Source of the DNA: Zantedeschia hybrid cultivar
Taxonomy: Eukaryota; Streptophyta; Magnoliopsida; Alismatales; Araceae
Assembly (NCBI GenBank): GCA_030544215.1
Contig: JARZZO010000003.1
Span: 29,206,379 to 29,270,378 of the forward strand
Direction of reading: 5' to 3'
Length of the DNA: 64,000 nt
The notes under the pieces are model-generated. The model did not search any database. It had not been told where the DNA came from and was given only the letters and a program-made list of their open reading frames with translations. This document shows, in pieces, positions 48,101 through 59,946 of the stretch (positions are counted from its first letter, which is position 1; each line of letters opens with the position of its first letter). The translations under genes and the position numbers were made by a program.

Positions 48101-51100
48101 ACACAGTTAAATAAGACAGAAAACCCACAAAAGAAAGTAAATGGCAAATAATTCAACAAAACAATACCACCCAATTTCACCATTACAACATTTTAATTGA
48201 CTCAACCTCTTTTCCCCGGATCAAACATTGTGACTCGGATGGGCATCAAGAGTCGTAGGCCACCTTCACAACACAACATGAATGGATTTAACGTTCTCCA
48301 TTCTACAGCTCCACCATTGTGGCTAGGATTGGTGGAAAGGGGTTGGAGACAACTTTTTAACAATTTCCAAATTGAGTTTAGGGTTGAGGAATTGGTGGAA
48401 CAGGTCTGGAGGAATTTTTCACATACTGCCGTATCGGTTCAGAATTTATAGACAAATGTTCATGGACATATGAATAAATTTTATATCCCTTTCCCCCCTC
48501 CCGGAAGATGATCTTGTTACAGCTTTCCCCACCCAAAAACAAGGGAATGTTTCTTAGAGTATTTCTCCAATGAATAATTGCATCAAGAGTTACATCAACA
48601 TTGCTCTATCAGACACTGATCTCAAGGTTTGAAATCCAATTTTGGCCAGATAACCTTAAGGCATGTGGTTGGCTGCTTAGAAGCCAGTCTCATGCTCCAT
48701 GATTTAAAATGTTATTTTGGCTAAGTCTTCCTATTCTCTTATAAGTATGTGTCATCATACCCCATGTTTGCAGTTTGCCAGCCATGGCTCCCCACCTGAT
48801 GGCCAAGTGCAGCAGTGGGAGACAGTATTGGACTATTGCCCTAATACTGATGATTCACAAAATATCGAATTTTCTCCACTCTAACATCAAACATGACATC
48901 GGAGAGAGGTTAGAGATCCAATGGACGCTGCATTCCTAGTGACCCTACATCCCACCATTATAGTCCATCGGAATCTGTGTCACCCTCTTCCTCCTCTTTT
49001 TTCTTTTCTTTTTCTCTTTGTTATGCCCATGGATGGCAGTACCGGTACCGGTACCGGCCGTACCGGCCTAAAAGGGCCCAAAAAAATTAGAAAAATTTAG
49101 AAAAAATCAGAAAAAATAAAAATAAAATCGAAAAAATCAGAAAAAATGTAAAGAATTAATTAGATGTGTTGAGTGTGACAAAGGTGGGTTAAGACAAAGA
49201 AGTACATGTACCACATACTAAATGACTATTTTCATACAGATTAAACATGAAAAATATTATGCTAATGTACTAAACATTTACAAATAATAAATGTTAATGA
49301 AATCAAACGATCCTTACCTATAAAAAACATGAGTGAGTATACTAATATGGATAATAACCTGTAGATCCTTCTGATTCATCATTTGGTTGCTATTGCTGGT
49401 ATCCATAATAAGGTTGCATATGTTCCCTATATTCACCATAACTAAACAATGATGCAGCCAAGTCGTGCATCCCTCTTTGAATCCCTCTTGGAGTATACGC
49501 TTGTTGACTTGATAAAATTCCAGAATCAGGATGCAAAGAAGCAAAGACCCTGACCCATAACTACTGGGTGGATGGAATTGAAAGCCTTCATACTCTACTC
49601 GATCTCCCCAGCTATACATGCCTGCTTCTTGTTAGCCACCTCCACTCGACCTTGTGAATCATAATCTCCTTGGCTTTCATGCTGTCCTCTTCCAGTGTCA
49701 ATATGCAAGGAGAAAGAAAGTGCATACACTCCGCCCCCGGTAGTAGCACCTGCAGTTGCACCAGCATCATCACTATGCCACTTCATCTTGAGCAGCTTTT
49801 GTTACTCCATCAATAGCCAGAACCAGTATTTCAACCTTGGCAACATCTTTGGTCGTGGTGCTTCAGCGGCATCTGCAGTGCATTGCTTCACACTGCAATT
49901 GCTGCCATTATATAGGAGCAGCAGCATTGACACCATTGGTGGTGGCCACCACCTCACTGCACATCACTTCCACATTTTCTATCGCCACTGCTACAAGAAT
50001 TCATTGATGCAGCTGCTGTTGGCCTACTCTGACATAGTCATCACATTCTTCTGTGATAGCTGACACGATAGCAGACCACCGGCAAAGCCACTGCAGGTCT
50101 CATCAATTGCACCTGTCCATTAGGTTCCAGTGATCATTGTCATTTATTACTTGTTGCCACTGTATTCTTGGGCTGCCACCTCCACAGGTTTTTCAGTGTC
50201 TATCACTGCCACATGTTGTCAGCTCATGCACTTCCAACAGGCATTAGGGCATCACGCATCAGACAACCTTGGTTGGGTTTTCCAAGACCTGATACAACAG
50301 ATTCAACATTTAAATCAACTGGATCCTGACCCACTGGGAAGGAGACAATTGACTTAAATTAGACTGACTCAAAGATGCAGTTCAGGCAGCCCAACGTCTT
50401 TGTTTCCCAGCCGGTTCAAAAATTTCTCAAGGCTGGTTCACTATGCCACTTGAACCTGGTTCATTGAGTCAACTCCAGCCCTTGTAGCCATTGCTACACT
50501 GCGCTAAAGCCCCTTCTTATCACCTGTAGGCATCAGCATCTGTATGCTAACAGCAATAAGCATACACTGACATCAGCATCTGTACAAGTACGTTAGCAGG
50601 ACAATGTATACCTATCCATATTGTTTTAACATCCTGGTTGTATGTGGCACCAATTTGTGAGATTTTGAGTGGTGTTTGTTGCTTCTGGAGTACTGATTTG
50701 GCATATCACATACATCTCTAGAGGTATTTCGATGTGCTGATCACATTGGAACAATTGTTTGACTATTCTGCATACATTCCTCAGCCCATTCCTTGTTTTG
50801 GAGCTGCATGTGAGGGTTGTGAACCTTCTCATCTTTTATCCACTTTCAGCTACTTCGGTTTCTATTGGACATATGGGCATACGATGACCTTTGCATCTGG
50901 CAGACCAATTACATCTTGTAGCAGCTCCGGCTCCTGCCTGCCAGTTGAGCCAGTTTTGACCTTGTCGTGCCCTAAAACATTCTGTTTCGACAATGATGTC
51001 ACATTTGTACCTAGAAATAGAATTCCCAATGAACATGCAACAAGTTTTAGTTCAGCTAATCCCTTGAAGAATTCCTATCTGATGCAAAAATACCGAGTCT

Positions 51101-52449
51101 GAAGTGGGACAACCACACGGCATCCTAATCTTCCAAAGTACATAGGCCCTTTGATTCTTCAAATGATTCCATGTCTTATGAAAATTGACAGAGGACAGCA
51201 ATTCAAGTCTCTATCACACATGGACACCATGCAGCTATACATCCAGCCTATGTTAACAAAGCCTAGTGAGGCAATCGCCTACGCAACCAGGCGAGATGAG
51301 GTTCCCACGACCCTCCCTGATGCAGCCTTAATTGCCTAGGTGATTGCCACAATCGCCCCAATACTGAGGCACTCGCCTCCATGAACTTCTTCTGCCTCCA
51401 TCACCTTCTGTTTGCATTTTCCTCGCCCAATAATGGCGCATTCACCCAGCCCATTTACATGCACTATGTAAACTGTAACCCCCCATTCAAACCCCATTCT
51501 CCTTTTCCACCCGATAGATCCTCCAAGCCCTAACCCCCTCCGTGGATTCTGGCAATAATGTGTGGCTTCCGATGACAGCATGTGAGTCTTCCCCAGCTCC
51601 AATGATTCACTCAGGCATGGTCTCGTCCAACTCTGGGTCTTCTTCCCCAACATCGGCGGTCTTCCCCCACATCTAAAAATGCATTACTTCAGCTGACACT
51701 TGCCTTCTTTGCTTGGGGTGGGGTGACAGTTATGAATAGTCTACATTGTTCGGTGGTGGGCGATTTAGGACGTATTTCTTATAAATGAATTACCAACCAA
51801 ACTTATATAATACTGTTAATAGCCTTGGAGCTGTGAACTGAAGAACTCATTCAAATTTGAAGTTAAGCAACAGAAGTTAAATGTACAAGTCTGGGACAGT
51901 AAGACATTTATTGGTTTGGAATGTAGAGTTATCAACTGAAAAGTTATTTGAAATGACTTCGTTTCTTAAAGAATGAAACTTCTTTAATCCATCCAATTAC
52001 TTCTTGGGGGAAAATTGTCAACTTTTAGAGCAGCTATGAACATCTCACATGGGCATCTAGGTCACTAAAGAATGTAAGGACGCACAAATAATAAGCAAAA
52101 CTTCCTAGCTAATACAATGAAGCAGAAATGCAGAATAAGTGCAACATTGCAAAAGCAAAATGATCATGGAAACAAAATCATAGGACATCCTAGGGAACAT
52201 GAAACTATGCAAAAATGATAACATGACGTCATGGGCTTTGGACAGGTAAAAGAATATGCACCAGAACCAGAGAAAACCAATCTACTCTAGTCCTTCAGAA
52301 AATACCTGGATACAAGTAAACAAAACAAGTACTTTAGGCTGGGGAAGGGGGTTTCCAATTTGTCACACTTACATGTAAAATAAGGCGAGATGTTGCACTG
52401 CAGATTTGACCATTTGTCCAGAAGCAGCCAAAAAGAGCCCATTCAACAG
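45083..52449 (-). CDS. ALDH10: Aminoaldehyde/betaine aldehyde dehydrogenase (ALDH10), 3' half
   Basis: NAD-dependent enzyme that oxidises aminoaldehydes from polyamine breakdown, and in some plants betaine aldehyde to glycine betaine; members ending SKL act in peroxisomes. Seven in-phase exons: 52449-52373, 48088-47975, 47309-47232, 47152-47001, 46908-46848, 45379-45273 and 45173-45083. Visible: catalytic Cys in [116 protein letters not shown] and a C-terminal SKL. These give about 226 of roughly 500 residues. The N-terminal half (NAD fold, LELGG) was not found up to 64000, so either the intron exceeds 11.5 kb or the gene is a 5'-truncated copy. All exons are open and splice sites intact. Confidence 0.93.
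45273..45379 (-). CDS. ALDH10: ALDH10 exon: family signature
   Basis: Encodes [20 protein letters not shown] and [16 protein letters not shown]. The [24 protein letters not shown] pattern is typical of plant ALDH10. Confidence 0.94.
46848..46908 (-). CDS. ALDH10: ALDH10 exon
   Basis: 61 nt, encodes [20 protein letters not shown] after the split His codon. ALDH10 proteins usually read AV(I/F)S(N/K)DLERC here, so Pro in place of Leu is a small oddity. Confidence 0.9.
47001..47152 (-). CDS. ALDH10: ALDH10 exon: conserved E-x-F-G-P block
   Basis: Encodes [20 protein letters not shown] and [13 protein letters not shown]; the Glu and Phe of EEIFGP contact the nicotinamide ribose in ALDHs. Ends with two nucleotides (CA) of a split His codon. 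Confidence 0.93.
47232..47309 (-). CDS. ALDH10: ALDH10 exon
   Basis: Encodes YEKIRKFISTAKNEGATVMY and GGGRPQ. 78 nt, phase 0 at both ends. Confidence 0.92.
47975..48088 (-). CDS. ALDH10: ALDH10 exon
   Basis: Encodes ESIAEEFLKKLVSWAANIKV and [18 protein letters not shown]. 114 nt, phase 0 at both ends. Confidence 0.92.
48089..52372. other. ALDH10: ALDH10 intron, 4.3 kb
   Basis: No exon is seen here. It holds a partial GGTACCGG-type repeat with A-rich tandem units (49030-49150), an unrecognised CA/CT-rich stretch (49.6-50.4 kb), and a small GGCAATCGCCTA/TAGGTGATTGCC inverted repeat near 51270-51350. Confidence 0.6.
49028..49150. repeat. GGTACCGG repeat end plus A-rich tandem units
   Basis: ATGGATGGCAGTACCGGTAC, then CGTACCGGCC, resembles one end of the MITE-like repeats at 8.1 and 13.4 kb. 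It is followed by about six loose copies of AAAAAATCAGAAAAAAT. Confidence 0.55.
52373..52449 (-). CDS. ALDH10: ALDH10 exon: catalytic cysteine
   Basis: Encodes [20 protein letters not shown] then SRLILH; the Cys in GQICSA is the nucleophile. 77 nt, begins with two nucleotides of a split Ala codon, so an upstream exon is needed. Donor CAT|GTAAGT. Confidence 0.92.
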
Positions 52450-52679
52450 CTGTTTCAAGAAATATACATTTATGCATGTGAAATCCATGACATACTCGGC
52501 AAATGATCCAAATGCAAATCTACAAAGATTTCGCCCTTCCTTTGACAAGAAAGTTCAACTAGAATAGGACTAATATCCCAATCAACATTTGACATCCTTT
52601 CAATCAGCTGCTACACATGGACCAGAAAAAAAAAACAAGAAGAAGTAATTCAACTGACAACTAGCCCAAAGTACTAGAC

Positions 52680-54947
52680 AGGTGAGGACTGCTTTTATGG
52701 AAAAGGTTCGAGTGCAGGAGGCTCTGGGAGTTCCCGGGACCGGCCCCCCGTCGCCTCTTGTGCCATCCAAATTCTCATGGGGAGGCAGGGGCCTTTGCCA
52801 CCTCTGAGTAAGCCTGATGACCCTCTCGCTCCTAATCTGTGTGGTCGGTGCCTTCGTCGAGGGCACTGAACGAAGGATTGCCAAAATGCAGTGCAGTGTC
52901 TTAGGTATGGAAGGAAGGGCATTGGAGAAGGTGTTTTAGAGGGCCGATGAGGTCGTGCAGGGCTCTAGCAAGAAGAAAGGAACAGGGAAGCCCATCTCTG
53001 TGAATACGCTGCCTCTACCTTGGAACTTTCTTGCCCCTCGGATGCTCCATCTGCAATGATGCCTGGAACTCTGCTTCGTCGTTGGGAAGCCTTTTGTCCA
53101 GAGGCCGGCCGTGGAGGTGCTTTGCAACCTGCTGAAGATGGGTGCTGAAGGGGTTTCATGGAGGGGATGGTCGGCAGGTTAGGGACCTGGGAGATAGGTT
53201 CCTTGCTTTGGCCCCGTTGGAGGCGGCGGCCAGAAGGGTGGTTGATCAAGGGTTTGTGGCGAGCAAGGGTTTTGTCTTGAAAGTGGCCCAGTGGGAGTTG
53301 CAGCGGGGCACTTATCCGGATCTCCCGTGCTCATCCTTGGTTGTTAGGTTGGTGGGTTTGCTGGTGGTCCTTTGTGATCTGGAGGGTCTTCAGTTAGTGT
53401 TGCAAGTTCTAGGAATGTGGGAAGAAGACACCTTGAGGCTGTCTTCCAGCGGCGGCCAGCTAGTCGTAGGAGTGATGAAGGTCATGGAAGTGCAGGAGAT
53501 CTCCAAGGTCCTGATGATCTCATTAGAGGGAAGGCTCTTCCCAGTCACTGTCCAGGTGGTCCGTCGGATGAAAGTTGTGGCGCTGCAGGAGACCATCAGG
53601 CTAGGGTTTCAGTATGATGGGCGAGAGGAAGACGATGAACAGGACAATGGGGTTTCTAGCAGGTTGTGGGGCACCAATTCGGAATTTCAAATTTTGCACT
53701 GGTCCACCCTTGCTGATGCGCAGCTGCCGGCTCAGATGGGGGTCGGATCGAGGGGTTTTAAGACTGGGTATGCCGGTTTGGGTCATGCGACCCAGAACTT
53801 ATCCGACTTTGTCAATTCATGCCGGGCATGCTGCAGGACCGGTGGAGGTTGCCTCCTTCGCCCGATTGCCATCACCAAGGCCACATAGCTCCCGCAAGGA
53901 TGTCACAGAGCTTACCGCACTAGTCCTCGGTGTTTGGCGATAGCTGGGGATGTCGCATCACCTTTGGCACAAGTTGATGGTCCAAGAGAAGCAGCTGAAG
54001 ATGCAGTTCGTTCCCACTGGAACATCAGATGGTCTGTATTCCTTCTGACTGTGGGCCAACCCTCACAGTCTCCTGTCATCGGTGGTAGGCATTAGCCTTC
54101 AGCGCCTCCGGTTGCTCTCCTGGAACTACAGGGGATGACCGATGGCTTGCTGGAGACTGCTCGGCCACAAGTGACAACCAGGAGCTTGCCAGAGCCTGTT
54201 CGATTGCAGAGACAGATGACCAAGGAAGGGCAGCTGCCCTCCCCTACCCTCAGTACAGCCTACGAGATGAGTGTGACCACCTGAGGTGTTCCCTTGCTGC
54301 CAAGGTTACTTCCCCACCTAAGGTGAACTTTGAAGCTGCTCTTCCTGTCACTAGGGCAGATGCTAGGGTAGAGTCTGGTAATGACAAGCTTGTCCCTTCC
54401 ACTCTTAAGGAAGGGGGCGACATAGTGGGGGATGATGAGGAGCAGGCCTAAAAAGGATGGGAAGAGGGAGGTCTGGAGTAGAGAGGCGATTAAGGAGCTT
54501 CTCTCTAAGGTGGAGAAACAAGCTGAAGGCCAAGCTAGAGAAGTTGCAAAAATAGTGGGGGTGTCTTTTGATGGGATTGATAGAAATATAAGGGGGCATA
54601 TCACAAGATCCTTAACAGTTGGCAGTTAGGGATTGCTAGGGATGCCAAAGGAAGAAAGATGGAAACGAGGAAGGTAGGGGTCCCAAAAAGGATGGCAAGG
54701 GGGAAAGGGAAGTAGAGGAGGAGGGGGGGGAGGAGGAGAGGACGGCTATGCGAGAGTTGGTGTACAGGTGCAAGACTGCAAGTTGATGTGTTATGCATCC
54801 AAGAGACATAATATGAAGGGGATGGGGAGTCTCTTATGAAGGAGATTGGTGGTAGAAGACTGCTGAAGGGAGTTTGCTCATTGTCTGTTGGTAACTCTGG
54901 AGAGATTATGGTATTGTGGAATGGGTATGAGGTTGAGGAGGTGATTT
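52680..54947 (+). pseudogene. 5' part of a plant LINE (ORF1 and start of endonuclease), degenerate
   Basis: GC-rich plus-strand sequence. ORF1 has a zinc knuckle near 52830 (CGRCLRRGH, stop, TKDCQNAVQC: C-x2-C-x4-H-x4-C, with TGA in place of Arg after His), then a long open stretch 53142-53888 with the DUF4283-like pattern GTYPDLPCSSLVVRLVGL, EEDTLRLSSSGGQLVVGVMK and LEGRLFPVTVQVV. Near 54780 the endonuclease begins: LQVDVLCIQET and GEIMVLWNGYEV. The copy stops at a G/C homopolymer pair (54948-55007), so most of endonuclease and all RT are missing. It lies downstream of the last visible ALDH10 exon boundary and could be inside that gene's intron. Confidence 0.72.
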
Positions 54948-55007
54948 GGGGGGGGGGGGGGGGGGAGGGGAGATAAGTAGGTATGTAGTGCGCCCCCCCC
55001 CCCCCCC
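54948..55007. repeat. G18 / C15 homopolymer pair
   Basis: Eighteen G (54948-54965) and, 27 bases later, fifteen C (54993-55007) can fold as a hairpin. They sit exactly at the border between LINE and Gypsy sequence. Confidence 0.85.
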
Positions 55008-56620
55008 ACCGGTTCTTTAAGTAAGTCTGGGACAAATCTCTCATCAGTAGTATGAACTCACTCAAGTAATGGAAGGCCTTGCAAGACAGTGGACATAAGT
55101 CCTGACAATAGACATAGTCATTAGGCCCTTCTCCTTTGAGAAGCCAGGACCAAAATGTAGTCATCCTCTAAAGAAGGACAAACTTGTCTTAAACTTAAAT
55201 GAAGCACCAGAAACCCAGCACCGAGAAGGAATGGTGCTCAAATGGAAAGGTAGTGAAAGTCGTGACAATACCCCCGAGGCTAATTTTGCAGCTAGACAAG
55301 GTTCTCAGGGGAAACGAGTTGTCGGTACATAAACATGGATAAGCTTTAAAGACACTGAATCCCTGACAAGACTCAAGAGACCATCTTCCTTCCCGAAGGA
55401 AAGACCCAGGAACTCTTCGAGTTATGTATGAGCAGAAAAGCAATTGTTTTGCCCAAGCCGAAAAAAGAAGAAGAAATGCACCACCGCTTCATCACCCATC
55501 CAATTAAACGTTGCTTTATGTTCAAAGATGAAGTGAAAAAACTGATTCAAGAAGGAAAGATAAATATGGAGAAGTACTTGGTGAATCTCCCACAACCACA
55601 TGATGTACATGTAGCTAATTACACAGTGAACATAATTCGCAGAATCTTTTTGGAGGTAGAATTTTTTTTGTTTTTTTGTTTTAACTCTACTTGAGGGAAT
55701 GTTCAGGCCCAACCTAAGGAAGTCCCTCGCTATCAATATAGAGGGATAGCCTTGGATAGGCCGCCCACTACTCGAACTAAAGCTACCATTAACACCGTAC
55801 CAGCAATTGCAAGAAGCATGGAAAGACATATCTTTGGACAATAATAGAGAGCTCTGGAGAAAGAAGCAGAAGGCAGTTCCTCTAAGAGAAAAGAAAAGAA
55901 CACAATTGGTAAATACCAAATGTTGCCAGATATAATGGTCAAACAAACTACTAAAGCAACTTTCGACCGTAGCCAGCCAGAACAACAATAGACTAAGGTC
56001 CAAAAGAAGAGATCAACGCTAACAAAACTGTCAGAGGTAAAAGATAAAAAGAAGAAGTCAATAGTCAGGAGTGCCCCGCCTCCAGGGATGATACCTCAGC
56101 CCCGCTTCATCAGAGAGGCGGCAAGGAGGAAGAAACAAGAAAAGAACAATCGGAAAAATGAAAAGAAAAAGCTGAAAAGACATGAAGCCTTGGCTAGTTC
56201 CTTAACTATGCCAAAGACGGAGCCACGCCTCTATAGAGGCTCCAAAATATCATTGATGAGCTAGAAGAATACCAACTAAGGCAGTCAACAAAAGGTATTT
56301 CCCTGGATAGATGCATCCCATGGGAAGAACTCTAAAGGAGAGCTCAATCAAAGGCTTGACTGCTATAGCTTCGTAAGCATATGCAAGGGGAAAGAGAGGA
56401 TTATCTCTTAGTTTCAGATGATGTCAGCATATTCTGGGGAAAAAATCTAACACTCGAAAAGCTCGAGTGGCAATTCCAGTCAATATCTTGTAGCATGATC
56501 TTGTGCAATTCCGAGTTGGGGAGGACACCCTAGGTGACAAGATCAGATGTATCTCACTTGAATCCAAGGGAACCTAGCCTTTTCTCCACTAAATGGCTGT
56601 CATATGAAGTTGTACTACAC
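55008..56620 (+). pseudogene. Tat-like Gypsy gag/pre-protease region, degenerate
   Basis: Plus-strand fragments of a long Tat/Ogre-type polyprotein: KKEEEMHHRFITHPIKRCFM and FKDEVKKLIQEGKI (55428-55694), QPKEVPRYQYRGIALDRPPT, AIARSMERHIFGQ, LPDIMVKQTTKATFDRSQPE and RSAPPPGMIPQPRFIREAAR. Interrupted by several stops and shifts. No 5' LTR is seen between this and the LINE, so the left end is lost. Family assignment rests on the zinc-finger-like spacing and the pol part further right. Confidence 0.65.
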
Positions 56621-57379
56621 TCCGGCGCACGAGGTCCCCGAGCGTCAACAACAAAAAGAGGCCCCAGCGCCATAGGATGCAATGCATATGTTAAAAAAAA
56701 AAACGAAGGGGCATAAAAACAAAGTGCCCCGACGGACTTGATTAGTCCCACTCCTGTAAGGGGTCAATTAAGGACAAAAAAGTCCAAACTCGGCTAAGGT
56801 GAAAACCCAGAAGAGCACCTTAGGTAAAAATGGGTAAACTCTGCTGTGTGAAAACCCACTAGGGCGCACATGCAAAAATAAAAGGGATTAGCTTTGGTGA
56901 AAACCCGCAAGGGTACCGATGTTAGTGTATTAAAAAAAAAAGGAAAAAAGAAAGCCATCATCATCTAGCAACTCATCGAGATATGGCTCGCAGAAGCCGT
57001 TCGTACCAAGTGTTCAAAAATATGCACATACACATATAGCCATACCTCGGTTAAGGGGGGGGGGGGGGGGGGGACTCCCTTGGTCTGTTTCAGGCCGGGA
57101 TCAAGTTTTCCCACATCCCTACCCAGGGAGGATATCAGAGTCGCCAAAGACGAGAAAATCCTTAGTGCTACTTTACATTAGATAAGTGGTACATAAAATT
57201 ATTCCATCAAGGGCTACGACCGAGGCGATGATGATGACGACCTCCCGACTCAGTAAGGAAATAGAAAACTCGATTTCTCACTTGATATGGCCAAGAAGAG
57301 CAATTCACCCTCTTGGCTAAAATTATTGGTCCTGCTAGAAAAATCTCTATTAACAATTCATACCGAAACACCAAAATGC

Positions 57380-57660
57380 TTACGTCTCGGGGAGACGTTG
57401 TATCCTAAAATTCAGTTAAAATTACCTTGCGCCCCCAGGAGACGTTGTATCCCAAAATTCAACCAAAATTACCTTAAGCCTCCGGGAGGCATTGCATCCC
57501 AAAATTCAACCAAATTTACCTTGAGCCCCCGGGAGGCGCTGCATCCCAAAATTCAACCAAAATCCTTGTGCGTCCGGGAGGCATAGTATCTCAAAATCCT
57601 CGGTCTCCGGGAGCCGTTATATCCCAAAATTCACGGCTACCTAGAGCCTCATTTTCTTGG
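57380..57660. repeat. 47-bp tandem array with CTCCGGGAG palindrome
   Basis: Five to six units, each GCCTCCGGGAGGC followed by ATTGCATCCCAAAATTCAAC and CAAAATTACCTT. Confidence 0.82.
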
Positions 57661-58092
57661 AAACTTCAGAAATCGCAAGACCCGTCGGAGTCTTTGTATC
57701 CACTATCCTTATCAGCTCACATGAAGGCCTTAGTTCTCTACCAAGAAATTCCTTATCGGCTTACAGGGAGGCCTCAATTCCCCACCAGATAATTCCTTAT
57801 CGGCTTACATGGAGGCCTCAATTCCCCACCAGATAATTCCTTATTGGCTCCCAAGGAAACCTTAACTCTTGCCAGAAAACTCCTTATCGGCTCACAGGGA
57901 GGCCTCAGTTCCCTACCAAAAAATTCCTTATCGGCTTACAGAGAAGCCTTAGTTTCCTACTAGAAATTCCTTATCGGCTCACAAGGAGGCCTTAGTTCCC
58001 TACCATAAATTCCGTATCGGCTCACAGGGAGGCCTTAGTTCCCTACCAAGAAATTCCTTATCGGCTCATATAGAGGGGCCTCAGTTCCCCAC

Positions 58093-59946
58093 TGTTGATA
58101 GTCGTTTTTTATCTGACCGATTTGTTTTGGATTTTATTTTGTTTGATTGGTTACTTAGTTTGGCAGACGGGGTTTATGATCATATGATGTTGACTTGCCC
58201 ATGGAATAGGATTCATGCAGGTTCGGGTGAACCTTTCCTGTCAGTCAATAAGCTGACGATGATTACATTCTGCTGCGACAGAAAAATCCTTTGATTTCCC
58301 TCCCAAAATTAGCTTTCCAAATGGCCCCTTCCAGTGTAAAAGTCTCGCTCGTTTTGTTTTACTTGCCTTCATGTTGTCTACAGGGAGGGTCGACTTGCTT
58401 TCCCTCTTCCCTTTTTACTAGGGTTCCCCTTTTTCTTTTATAGTATCTTTAGCAGTATTGGTGGGCACTATTCATGAGCATTGTTTAAAAGTGTTATTCA
58501 CGAACACTACTTACGAGCACTGTTCATGGATACTACTGTTCATAGATACTGTTCATGGGTACTATTTATAGGTATTGTTCATAGGTGGGCCCCACTAAGT
58601 GTCGAGTTGGTCCTTGTAGCAGAAGGATTTACGTCAATGACCCAAATTATACTTGTGTCGAGACGGCTATGAGCCGACGAGATATTATTTTGTCCTACCA
58701 CCTGTTGTTGTGTGATGGAGTGATAACAGGCTGCTGAGGCTTTGATTATCACTTAACAGCTCGCTGTTACACATGAAGGCAGCGACGAGCTGACGAGCCT
58801 TCATCACCACTTGATGACACACCGCTGCGCACGAAAGTGGCAGCGAGGCGACAAGGCTTCAACATCGCTGCGCACCGAAGTGGCAGGGGGAGGCGAGGCT
58901 TTGACATCACTTGTCAACATATTGCACGGAAGTAGCAGTGGGGTGGCGAGGCTTCGACATCACTCGTCGACACATCGCTGCGCACTGAAGTGGCAGTAGG
59001 GCGGCAAGGCTTCGACATCATTCGTCGACACATCGCTGCGTACCGAAGTGGCAGCGGGGTGGCAAGGCTTCAATGATTATCGCTTAATCAGGTGATGCAC
59101 TGGCACTGGACGACATGGTTATGGGTCACACCACCATGACTTGGCGGCATGGCTAATGACCATAGCCATACCGCCAAGGCTTGGCGGCATAGTTAAGAAT
59201 CATAGCCATGCCGCCAAGGCATGGCGGCATAGTTAAGAACCATGTAGCCCACACCTGGCGACATGGTTTTTACCTTGGAGACAGGAGGCGAGAACTCAAG
59301 TCACTTCTCCCACAACTCTTCAATTCTCCAACCACTTATATAAGGTAGGGGGTAGGGGCTATTTATAGAAATCTCGACCAATAGGAGTCCGCCAAGTGTC
59401 AGTTTACAATTGGTCTTTGAAGGCGGGGCCATGCACACGTGACGAGGTTCTATAGGTCCATATCTCATGCGATTAGTCCACTTGGCGGGGACAAGGCAAT
59501 GACGTGGCACTGCTTCATTGGGCCATGCAAGCATGTACGGGGCCCGCATAGGTTCAAAAAATATTTTTTCTAGGCCGCATCCCCGAGGGTATGCCGCCAT
59601 GAGTGGGCGGCAGAGCGAGGGGCAGCAGCCCCTTCATTGGGCTTTGCCGCCTACAAGGGGCAGCAGAACCCTTTCTGCTGCCCCCTGTAGGCGGCAGAAC
59701 CACATCTCTTGGGTCTACCACCCACAAGGGGCAGCAAACCCAAAGGGTTCTGCCGCTCACAAGGGGCGGCAGACTCCCTTCGAGCGTGCCTAAGGGCGGC
59801 GTGGAAAATTATGTTTTTGACCCTTTAATTTCTGATTTTATTTTTGGGTCCATTTTTCTTCATCTTTGGAGGGATTTTTGATGGGATGCCCTCCATTTTT
59901 TGGATTTTGGGAATTGTCCTCCATTTGAGAAAATTTATTGTCCACA
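58093..59946 (+). mobile_element. Probable solo LTR, 1.85 kb
   Basis: Starts TGTTGATAGTC and ends TTGTCCACA, flanked by an exact 5-bp duplication CCCAC (58088-58092 and 59947-59951). The interior has no coding region but does have a promoter-like CACTTATATAAGG (59333) and several tandem blocks. TG...CA ends, target duplication and lack of internal genes fit a solo LTR left by recombination. Orientation is taken from the TATA box and is uncertain. Confidence 0.8.
58780..59250. repeat. Two tandem repeat families inside the solo LTR
   Basis: First, about five units of 60-64 bp with CATCGCTGCGCACCGAAGTG and GCGAGGCTTCGACATCA (58805-59075). Then about three 42-bp units with CCAAGGC(T/A)TGGCGGCAT and GTTAAGAA(T/C)CATAG (59130-59245). 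An earlier run near 58470-58590 repeats TGTTCATGG(A/G)TACTA. Confidence 0.8.

Noticed and set aside
49595..50063. Frames on both strands in the ALDH10 intron with Gly/Ala-rich stretch
   Set aside because: Considered as the tail of a hAT-type transposase, but no conserved block could be recognised on either strand.
51230..51360. GGCAATCGCCTA...TAGGTGATTGCC inverted repeat
   Set aside because: Short and imperfect; resembles a common dispersed plant repeat but its limits could not be set.
58470..58590. Repeats of TGTTCATGGGTACTA considered as a CRISPR-like or regulatory array
   Set aside because: Spacing is irregular and units drift; simple tandem degeneration within an LTR in a plant genome.
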